47,900 nucleotides of DNA from NCBI GenBank assembly GCA_021162935.1, contig JAGGXR010000049.1, positions 1 to 47,900 of the forward strand, read 5' to 3'. A model generated the notes under the pieces. The model searched no databases, had not been told where the DNA came from, and saw only the letters and a list, made by a program, of their open reading frames with translations. Shown piece after piece: positions 16,990-24,104 of the stretch. This stretch comes from Deltaproteobacteria bacterium. GTDB taxonomy: Bacteria; Myxococcota_A; Polyangia; HGW-17; SLPX01. Position 1 is the first letter of the stretch, and every line of letters begins with the position of its first letter. Position numbers and translations under genes: made by a program.

Positions 16990-17628
16990 GTGCGACATCC
17001 ACCGATTTCTACTCAAGGCCACCACGCCCCCAGTCATCACGCCTGGCCAGCAGGACAACGGGGCTTTTCCCTGGTCATCGTGTTCCTGATCCTATCCCTG
17101 ATGGCGGCGGCGGCCATGGCCGTGCTCCTGTCGACACGAACAAACGTCCAAGTCGTGGGCCACGAACGGGAAAATGCCGTGGCCTTCTACTCGGCCGAGG
17201 CAGGGCTGGCCTATGCCAAGGCCGATTTGCTTCCAAAGTGGAACAGTTCCACGTTCTGGACGCCGGTCCTGCGCACCTCGAGCTACACGATCGGCGTCAC
17301 GAGAGATTACAAGTTCGGCGGGCAGCAGGGCATACCCCAAATCCGGGCGAACTACACGTTCCGATTCTCCAACAACGACAGCGACCCGAGCGCGTCGGCC
17401 AATACCGACAGCGACGGCAAAATCGTCATCACGTCGGTGGGGCGCGCGTTCGACTCATCTGGCACGAGAGTCATCGCCACGGTGACCCTGCAGATGGAAG
17501 TGGAATGGCAGGCAGCCGCGTCCAGTGCGGCCGACTACCAGGCCCAGTCGAATCAGGGAGCCACCGGATCCGCGCAATCGACGTCGGACACGGGAGCTGT
17601 GGACATGACAGGCCATACAAGTTTGTAG
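16990..17628 (+). CDS. pilX: PilX-like type IV pilus assembly protein
   Basis: A minor pilin-like protein of 212 residues. The start is a GTG at 16990, chosen because GGAGG lies exactly 5 nt upstream; in-frame ATGs further up lack this. An unusually long leader of about 24 residues ends at QRG, followed by the PilX N-terminal helix (FSLVIVFLILSLMAAAAMAV ... RTNVQVVGHERENAVAFYSAEAGLAYAK). As in other PilX proteins there is no Glu at position +5. It should sit in the inner membrane and join the minor-pilin priming complex with PilV, PilW, FimT and PilY1. The C-terminus is Ala/Ser/Gln-rich. It is the first gene of the pilin run, 153 bp after lipB. Confidence 0.88.
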   Translation: MRHPPISTQGHHAPSHHAWPAGQRGFSLVIVFLILSLMAAAAMAVLLSTRTNVQVVGHERENAVAFYSAEAGLAYAKADLLPKWNSSTFWTPVLRTSSYTIGVTRDYKFGGQQGIPQIRANYTFRFSNNDSDPSASANTDSDGKIVITSVGRAFDSSGTRVIATVTLQMEVEWQAAASSAADYQAQSNQGATGSAQSTSDTGAVDMTGHTSL

Positions 17629-17647
17629 AGCACGAGGAGGCCCGAAG

Positions 17648-18223
17648 ATGAAACGTATGCTGACCATCGTCGCCGTCACGGCGGCCGTCCTCTTCTGGTC
17701 GAGCGGCGCCGCTCGGGCAACAGATCGATATTCGAGGGGCAGGACCCTCTACTTTCGACGCTGTGGCCCCTGCTTCAGCATGGGATGGAAGTGGAACCCC
17801 TCGCCCATCCGCACCAAAAACCTGAACCTGTTTGCCCTGGCTCGCAAGTGGAGTCCGGCAAAGGTCTGCACCTGGATGCGGACCTCCACCAAGCACCTGA
17901 CCCCACCTGGCTGCTACCCGGGCAGGATCCGATACCGCAACAAAGTGGATATCCTCTATTACATCATGCGCGCGAGTCAGGGGCCCATCAGACGACCTCG
18001 CATGGAAGCACTTTGGCCGGGACGTCTCAAGCCGATCCGATTCAAGCGTCTCCTTCCGTCCAAGTTGGCAACGGCTCGAAAACGCCTCAAGAACCTCCTG
18101 GAACTGCGCCGATTGCGCTGGCATAGCCCCATCAAGAAAGGGAAGTGGAGCGGTTCCACCACCCCTCCCACATCCGCCGGGTCCAAGAGCAATGCCAGTG
18201 ACCGCCGTCCGGTGAAGAGGTGA
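17648..18223 (+). CDS. Small basic exported protein, cytochrome c-like without haem His
   Basis: A 191-residue protein with a signal peptide (cleavage near ARA-TD, about residue 24). A strong GAGGAGG precedes the start. The first part of the mature region resembles a class I cytochrome c (YSRGRTLYFRRCGPCFSMG). The CxxC is present (Cys 39, Cys 42), but the residue after it is Phe, not the haem-ligand His. A second pair (VCTW ... PPGCYPG) is also present. The C-terminal half is very rich in Arg, Lys and Pro. So it probably does not bind c-type haem in the standard way; a cytochrome-derived fold or unrelated disulfide protein are both possible. It lies between pilX (20 nt) and pilY1 (5 nt), so it is surely part of the pilus operon, but its role there is unknown. 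Confidence 0.8.
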   Translation: MKRMLTIVAVTAAVLFWSSGAARATDRYSRGRTLYFRRCGPCFSMGWKWNPSPIRTKNLNLFALARKWSPAKVCTWMRTSTKHLTPPGCYPGRIRYRNKVDILYYIMRASQGPIRRPRMEALWPGRLKPIRFKRLLPSKLATARKRLKNLLELRRLRWHSPIKKGKWSGSTTPPTSAGSKSNASDRRPVKR

Positions 18224-18228
18224 TGGTC

Positions 18229-21200
18229 ATGAAAAAAACAGCACTCACCCTCATCCTTGGCGCCATTTTGCTTCCGTCGTCCGCCCGGGCCACGAATCCA
18301 TACTGCTTCAACAACCTGGACCGGACCACGTACGACAGTGGATTTTCAGACTCGGACTTTCAATCCAAAACCGACATGGAGGTCCAAAGCGGCCATCTGA
18401 AACTCGTCACCGACGACAAAAAACTCGGCGACGTGAACCACATCACGATCCGAACGAGGCAGGATCTGAGGATCTATTATTTGTATGAGTCGGCCGGTGG
18501 AAGCCACACCCTGGGTTGGTTTTTGTGGGACGACAACGTCAAGAAATACACCACGGACAACGGCTGGAACTACACGTCCCAGACCTGCGGGAGCGACAGC
18601 GACTGTGACACGGGCATGCGGTGCCAGAGCAACGGCAGCGGCAACTATTGCGCCTACCATCGCTACAAACTACGCGACGACGGCACGGCCGGCGGCGTGG
18701 CCAACGACCAGTCCTACGACTGGTTCGAAGACATGTACCTCAGCTCCTGCACCACCTGCACCCCATACCTCCTGACCGGCAACCAGTCCGACGGGGGCGC
18801 CTATCCCCATATTCCGAACCTGCTCGAACACCTCGTGTCCCAGGGCGGCGGCTGGATCTTTTTCCTCTGCGACGACGACACGGATCTCGCCACGGGTGGC
18901 GGATCGCCCAGGTTGCCGCCGGTCGCCGACATCTCACGGACAAACAACGGCATCCCGGACTACGACGTGAACGGCGACGGCGACATCACCCTGGACGACC
19001 GAATTCATGAAATGGGCACCTTCGACTCTGGCACCGAACTCGTATTCTTCCACGTCATGTACTACGGCCAGTATATGAACAAGGCGTCGGCCGGCATTGG
19101 TTCCACGCAGCAATGCCAGTCGGTGCACATCACCTGCGCGAGTTCCTGCGATGGCACAGAATGCAACCAGTGTCCCACAAAATGCAGCAGTCGGCGGCAT
19201 TATCGCCGTACCTGGTGCTATCGGCATGGCTGCCACGCGTGCTACGACCACTGGGAACAGCAATGTTCCGGCTCGGGCAACTCGGGCACCATCCACTCGA
19301 ATATTATCCCGTTCTTCTCGAAGCGGGTGCTGAACCCGGACTACGCATCATCGGGCAATGAATCCTGGGACCGAGACATCGGATGTGGATATCCACACTG
19401 GTGCAGCGGCTCTCAGGGCTGGCTGGACCAGGCCACGCTGGATCGGCTCAATTCCGATTTCGGCATCGTGATGCCCCACGAGGTCAAACGTATCTACGTG
19501 CGCCAGGACGGTCAGATGAATCACATGTTCCTGGGCGCACCCAGCACCGACCCCACTTGGTGGCTCCTTGGCTTCGAAGACCTCTACAACGGAGGCGACA
19601 AGGACTACAACGATATCGCCTTCCTGGTCTGGAGAACGAACGGCGGCGAGGCCGTGTCCGACATCGTGTCGGACGAGATTCCTGCAAACGAGCGCAACGA
19701 AGTCACCATTACAAAAGTACACATCAAGAAAAGCGATCACATTCCCATTCCACCCTGTTCTTCGGATCCGGCCAAGACACGGATCGAGTATTATGTCGCC
19801 GTCAGCGAAGACGCCCACGGCAACCCGCTCTGGATCAAAGTGGACTTTCCCGCCGACAGCCCCGACGAGGTCACGTTGGACATCCAGTCCATGGGGTACA
19901 CGGGCGGCGAACTGCGATGGAAGGCCGTCATCATCGCGGACAACCACAAGTGTCAACCCGAGGTGGACGACATCGACGTGGGCTACGAGGCGCTCAAGCA
20001 TGGCGAGTACGTGTTCACCCAGCCCATTGTCTTAGCCAATGCTCTCTACCGCGGCACCACCGAGACTCCATCCTCGACCTGGAGCGTGACCGGCAACGAC
20101 CGGTCCAACCGCGGACACTTCACCATGTATGAAATGTATGCGCCGTCCAATCCGAACAACACGATCAACCAGGTTGTGTGGGATGCGGGCCAGTCTCTGG
20201 CAAACACGAACCCGGACCAACGGCACATCTACACGAACAACAACGGATCGCTCGAAACCTTTGCGGCTCCTGGTTCGAGCTGGTTGCTCCAAAGGATCCT
20301 GACCAGCACGGACCGCACCACGAAAAACAACGGGCTGCCAGTCTACGATCTGGATGGGGACCGGGACAGCGACGACGACGATGCGCGATTCGTGGTCCAA
20401 TGGGCGCGTGGCTGGGAACAGCCCAACACGGTCCAACGAGCCTGGAAGCTCGGGTCCATCAACTCATCGAACGCCGCAGTGGTGCACGTGCCGGGCCGGC
20501 CGGCCTGGCTGGAAGGCACTGGCATCAGCGGAACGATCAAGTCGGGCTACCAGACATGGGCCAAAAACCAGGCCGGCCGACGGAGTATCGCTATCGTGGG
20601 CGCTCAGGACGGCATGCTCCACGCCTTCGATGCCGGTGAGTTCGAATGGGGTGACAACCCACAGACAAGCGTCGTGGAGCAGCGGGGCTACTTCAAGTTC
20701 GTGTCGGGCAATCCATCCTACGGTGACGGCCATGAGGTATGGGCCTTCGTGCCGGAAAGTCTGCTCAACTTCATGAAGAACAACGAGGTGCGCAACTACT
20801 ATCCGGAACTGAACCCCTTTGCCATGGTCGATGGCTCGGTGATGATCACGGATGTCTACACACAGAGCAGTTGGAAGACCGCCGTTTTCTTCACCATGGG
20901 GCGACAGCACCCATACCTGTCCGGTCTGGACGTGACCACACCGACCCAACCGCGTCCCCTATGGCCCCAGGACTGGAGCGACTCCGACTTCCACGGCACC
21001 GTCGCCGCCCCGACAGCCTCGTGGGTGAACGTGGGCTCCGTGGACCCCAAGGGCAAGATCTGGATGGTCGCCACCTCATCGGGCCTGGCGGACACCCCAT
21101 CCGACGTATACCTTTTCCTGATCGACGCTGCAACGGGCCAAACCCTGACCCACGGGAAGGTGAAACTGAACGTGGGCGCAGGCGTGCGATCCGAACGGGC

Positions 21201-21900
21201 GTACGGCGTGGCCGGTCGCCCTGTCCTCGTGGACCGAGACGGCGATGGCTACACGGACGCAATCTACGTAGCCGACACCACGGGACGCGTCTGGCGGCAC
21301 GAGCCCAACGGGGCTGCCGGCAACTCCTGCCTCGTCGCCTCGGTGGGCCAACCCATCTACGTCACGCCGGTGGTCTCGGTCCGCCAGGACACGTTGAGCG
21401 GGTCCAACGTGGTCGCGTTCTACTTCGGAACGGGCGACCGGCCCGATGAAAACGACACGGTGCATCCGCCTTACTCCTTCTATGGATTCGTGGACCGGGA
21501 CACGCCGGGCACATGCAGTCTGTCGGACCAGCTCTACAAGGCCACCCTGCCTCCGGACGAAAAGGTCTGGGCCGACGCCTTCGTGTCCGCCGATCGCGTC
21601 TACGTGGGCACCTCGACCGGCGACAAAGCGAACATCTGCGACGAGGATCCCACAAACCCGGGTCATATCTATACCTTTGACCTGCAACCTGATTCGAACG
21701 GGCATGCCCAGCAGCTCTCCAACCCAGTCAGCGCAGGCGGCAGCGTGGTCTCTGGCGTCATCGTGTATGACCAGCACCTCTTTGCGAATACCCTGGGTGG
21801 CAAGACGCAGATCGTGGGAGGTTCGACATGGAACAACCTGGCCTCATCGGCCTCGAATACGGGTCTCCACGACGTCTATTGGCAGGAGGTGGTCCAATGA
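18229..21900 (+). CDS. pilY1: PilY1-like pilus tip/biogenesis protein
   Basis: A 1223-residue exported protein. ATG 18229 fits the GAAGAGG upstream; two alternative starts lie just before it. A signal peptide (cleavage near ARA-TN) is followed by a long N-terminal region without the von Willebrand A domain found in many PilY1. Instead there is a Cys/His-rich stretch with ten Cys (about 293-347) and a DUF4114-like domain (LGFEDLYNGGDKDYNDIAFLVW, about 444-465). Two similar Asp-rich loops (PDYDVNGDGDITLDDR and PVYDLDGDRDSDDDDA) look like calcium sites. From about residue 786 the PilY1 beta-propeller is clear (IAIVGAQDGMLHAFDAGE, VWAFVPESLL, FGTGDRP), with the calcium loop DRDGDGYTD near 1003. 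It probably caps the pilus and controls extension/retraction and adhesion. pilV overlaps its stop by 4 nt. Confidence 0.92.
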   Translation: MKKTALTLILGAILLPSSARATNPYCFNNLDRTTYDSGFSDSDFQSKTDMEVQSGHLKLVTDDKKLGDVNHITIRTRQDLRIYYLYESAGGSHTLGWFLWDDNVKKYTTDNGWNYTSQTCGSDSDCDTGMRCQSNGSGNYCAYHRYKLRDDGTAGGVANDQSYDWFEDMYLSSCTTCTPYLLTGNQSDGGAYPHIPNLLEHLVSQGGGWIFFLCDDDTDLATGGGSPRLPPVADISRTNNGIPDYDVNGDGDITLDDRIHEMGTFDSGTELVFFHVMYYGQYMNKASAGIGSTQQCQSVHITCASSCDGTECNQCPTKCSSRRHYRRTWCYRHGCHACYDHWEQQCSGSGNSGTIHSNIIPFFSKRVLNPDYASSGNESWDRDIGCGYPHWCSGSQGWLDQATLDRLNSDFGIVMPHEVKRIYVRQDGQMNHMFLGAPSTDPTWWLLGFEDLYNGGDKDYNDIAFLVWRTNGGEAVSDIVSDEIPANERNEVTITKVHIKKSDHIPIPPCSSDPAKTRIEYYVAVSEDAHGNPLWIKVDFPADSPDEVTLDIQSMGYTGGELRWKAVIIADNHKCQPEVDDIDVGYEALKHGEYVFTQPIVLANALYRGTTETPSSTWSVTGNDRSNRGHFTMYEMYAPSNPNNTINQVVWDAGQSLANTNPDQRHIYTNNNGSLETFAAPGSSWLLQRILTSTDRTTKNNGLPVYDLDGDRDSDDDDARFVVQWARGWEQPNTVQRAWKLGSINSSNAAVVHVPGRPAWLEGTGISGTIKSGYQTWAKNQAGRRSIAIVGAQDGMLHAFDAGEFEWGDNPQTSVVEQRGYFKFVSGNPSYGDGHEVWAFVPESLLNFMKNNEVRNYYPELNPFAMVDGSVMITDVYTQSSWKTAVFFTMGRQHPYLSGLDVTTPTQPRPLWPQDWSDSDFHGTVAAPTASWVNVGSVDPKGKIWMVATSSGLADTPSDVYLFLIDAATGQTLTHGKVKLNVGAGVRSERAYGVAGRPVLVDRDGDGYTDAIYVADTTGRVWRHEPNGAAGNSCLVASVGQPIYVTPVVSVRQDTLSGSNVVAFYFGTGDRPDENDTVHPPYSFYGFVDRDTPGTCSLSDQLYKATLPPDEKVWADAFVSADRVYVGTSTGDKANICDEDPTNPGHIYTFDLQPDSNGHAQQLSNPVSAGGSVVSGVIVYDQHLFANTLGGKTQIVGGSTWNNLASSASNTGLHDVYWQEVVQ

Positions 21901-22406
21901 GTCACGCCCCGACCCCTCCGGTATGGCGTTCCTGTGCCTTGCCGAATCGTGGGCAGGCAGGGATCACGCTGACCGAGGTGCTCATCTCCATGCTCCTGGT
22001 GGTCGGTGGGCTGCTGGGTCTGACCCGAGTCGCATCCGTGGCCGTTTCGTCGAACAGCAAGAGCTTCCGCATGGACCAGGCAGTGAGCAAGGCCCAGGCG
22101 CGCCTGGAAGCGCTCAGGAACGTGCCCACGGCAGCCCTATCCTGCCTGGCCGGTGGCTCCGCTCCGTCCGCGTGCGTGTCCAGTTGCACCGCGGCAGGCG
22201 GCGAGCAGGTCGCCTGCCAGACGGCCATGGGGACGGCGCCCGGCAACAACACCGACCAGATGGCGACCCCGTACCAATATGCATTCCTCGTGCGGCAGTC
22301 GAACGCAAACGTGTACGACATCCAAGTCCTGGTCACCTTCAACGACGACTCGGTGGATCCCCCAAAACCGGTACGCATCCTGCTGCGGACCGCTGAGTTC
22401 AGGTAG
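21897..22406 (+). CDS. pilV: PilV-like minor pilin
   Basis: A 169-residue type IV prepilin-like protein. The ATG overlaps the pilY1 stop as ATGA, with GGAGG 7 nt upstream, so translation is probably coupled. The prepilin peptidase site is GQAG/ITLTE, with Gly -1 and Glu +5 intact but Ile rather than Phe at +1. The hydrophobic helix (VLISMLLVVGGLLGLTRVASVAV) is typical of PilV. The periplasmic part is short and has four cysteines in CLAGGSAPSACVSSCTAAGGEQVAC. It should take part in the minor-pilin complex that primes pilus assembly and carries PilY1 to the tip. Confidence 0.9.
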   Translation: MSHAPTPPVWRSCALPNRGQAGITLTEVLISMLLVVGGLLGLTRVASVAVSSNSKSFRMDQAVSKAQARLEALRNVPTAALSCLAGGSAPSACVSSCTAAGGEQVACQTAMGTAPGNNTDQMATPYQYAFLVRQSNANVYDIQVLVTFNDDSVDPPKPVRILLRTAEFR

Positions 22407-22412
22407 GCAGCC

Positions 22413-23487
22413 ATGCACGATCGAATCATGAAACGAACCATCAGCCAACGACGCACAGCCGGATTCACCCTGATCGAACTGATGATCGCCATGTTCCTGG
22501 CAAGCTTCGTGGTGGTTGCGGCATTCCACATCCATAGCACCTTCCAGTCGGCCCTCCATCGCCAGGACCAGGTCAGCCGCATGCAGCAGACCATGCTCGT
22601 GACCAGACGCTTGCTGGTGCGGCGACTCCGATCGGCGGGAGGCGGTCTGACCACGAATCTCTGGTCCACCTGCGGCGGAACGCATCAGGTCGGCCCTTTC
22701 ATCCTGCACAACAGGAACCAATTCGGCGCAACGGACACATCGAACAGCGGGTCGGATCCGGACCCGGACTGGTTCGAAATCATGTCGGTGGATCACTCGC
22801 GAAGCGGCGTTCTGAGTAGAACCTTTCCGCTCTCGAGCCAAGAAATCCCCACGAATCAGGCCAGCAACTTCCATCCGGGAGACATGTTCGTACTCCAAAA
22901 CGAGCACGGCGCCTGCCTCCTCATGGTAAGCAAAGTCCAACACAATCCAGCATCAACCGGCCGGCTGGGGTTCGACCAAACTGGCAAACTGTTTCAATCA
23001 AGGGCGCTCCATGACAGCCTGCAAGAACGAAATGAAAACAAACAAACTTCCTGTAGGCTCTCCGATCCTGAACCTGGGCAGCGGCAGCGCGGCCTTCCGC
23101 ATCGACGACTCGAACCCAAAGCGCCCCCTGCTCATGATGGCGTCGAGCCAGGCGGGAGGCGACCCCTCTCAATACGATTGGCAGCCCGTCGCCGAAGGTG
23201 TCGAGGACATGCAGATCGCGGTCCAACTGGACACGAGCGACCCACCGGACGCCATCGGAGACGTCTGGGTCAACAGCCGCGACCTCCAGACGAGCGAACT
23301 CGGCAAGGCCCGTGCAGTGCGTATTTCATTGGTGTTCCGCTCCATGTCGCCGGCGACGGGTTGGAGTTCCGGCAGGCGCCCGGCACTTGAGGACCGCCCG
23401 GCGGCAACGAGCCAGGACGGCTACATCCGTAGGGTGCTGACCACCATGGTCAAGCTCCGCAACGTCCCCACGGAGGCGAAACCATGA
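22413..23487 (+). pseudogene. pilW: PilW-like minor pilin, apparently frameshifted
   Basis: The N-terminal half (from ATG 22413) has the prepilin site TAG/FTLIE and a PilW helix (LMIAMFLASFVVVAAF). It reads as a normal protein to about HGACLLMVSKVQ (22940). After that this frame turns into Arg/Pro-rich nonsense typical of an out-of-frame GC-rich shadow. The expected PilW ending (SPILNLGSGSAAFRIDD ... GVEDMQIAVQLD ... ARAVRISLVFRS) is found in the +1 frame to the stop at 23487, where the next gene overlaps by ATGA. That frame is open only after a TAA at 22927, so the shift lies between about 22930 and 23010. The cause may be a real mutation, a sequencing error or programmed frameshifting. Full length would be about 357 residues, normal for PilW. 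Confidence 0.8.
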
Positions 23488-24038
23488 TTCGCACTCGAAA
23501 AACCATCACATCGAGCCAATCAGGCTTCACCCTGATCGAATTGATGATCACCATGGTGATCGCCGTTGTCTTGACCACCGTCGCCTACTTTTCGACCCGG
23601 CAGGATCGATTCGAACGGGACATGGACGATGACGCCGCGGCCATCATGGCCGCCATGCGCGAAGCCCGGATTCGCGCCATCAATCATGGGGTGCGCTACG
23701 CCGTCCGTTTCACCCGCACGTCGGTCCAATGGTGTGAGGACACCTGCCCACCGCAATCCGGAAAAGAATTCGGAAAGCGGTACTGGGTCCCCAAAGGTCC
23801 TCTTGCAATCAGGTATGCAAACGTGGCAGACTTCGACCTGCCAGCTATGCCGTCGAACTACTCCATGTGGTCCAAGTTGATCTACTTCCTGCCCGACGGC
23901 ACCATGGACGCAAACCTCACCACGACGCAAAAGGAGGGCTTCACGGTTTACCTCCGCCATCAAAAAAAGTTCGCCTTGCGGTACCGCATCGTGGTCCTTC
24001 CCCTGTCCGGGCAGGTCCGCCTGTTCAAGAACTGGTAG
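23484..24038 (+). CDS. fimT: GspH/FimT-family minor pseudopilin
   Basis: A 184-residue prepilin-like protein. The ATG overlaps the pilW stop as ATGA with GGAGG 7 nt upstream. The leader ends in SQSG/FTLIE with Glu +5. The helix LMITMVIAVVLTTVAYFS and then MAAMREARIRAINHGVRYAVRF match GspH/FimT. It is the last gene of the compact pilin cluster. FimT relatives serve as minor pilins and some bind DNA during natural transformation; the sequence does not show which role applies here. The overlap with the intact C-terminal frame of pilW supports that frame as the real ending of pilW. Confidence 0.88.
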   Translation: MIRTRKTITSSQSGFTLIELMITMVIAVVLTTVAYFSTRQDRFERDMDDDAAAIMAAMREARIRAINHGVRYAVRFTRTSVQWCEDTCPPQSGKEFGKRYWVPKGPLAIRYANVADFDLPAMPSNYSMWSKLIYFLPDGTMDANLTTTQKEGFTVYLRHQKKFALRYRIVVLPLSGQVRLFKNW

Positions 24039-24104
24039 CCGAACGATCGACACGCCGATCTGATTGTCCTTTTCTTTCGTTTCCGGTTTGGATACAACCC
24101 AATA

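Noticed and set aside
23011-23487. Separate gene starting at ATG 23011
   Set aside because: Its product is the conserved C-terminal part of PilW without a prepilin leader, so it is better explained as the frameshifted end of pilW.
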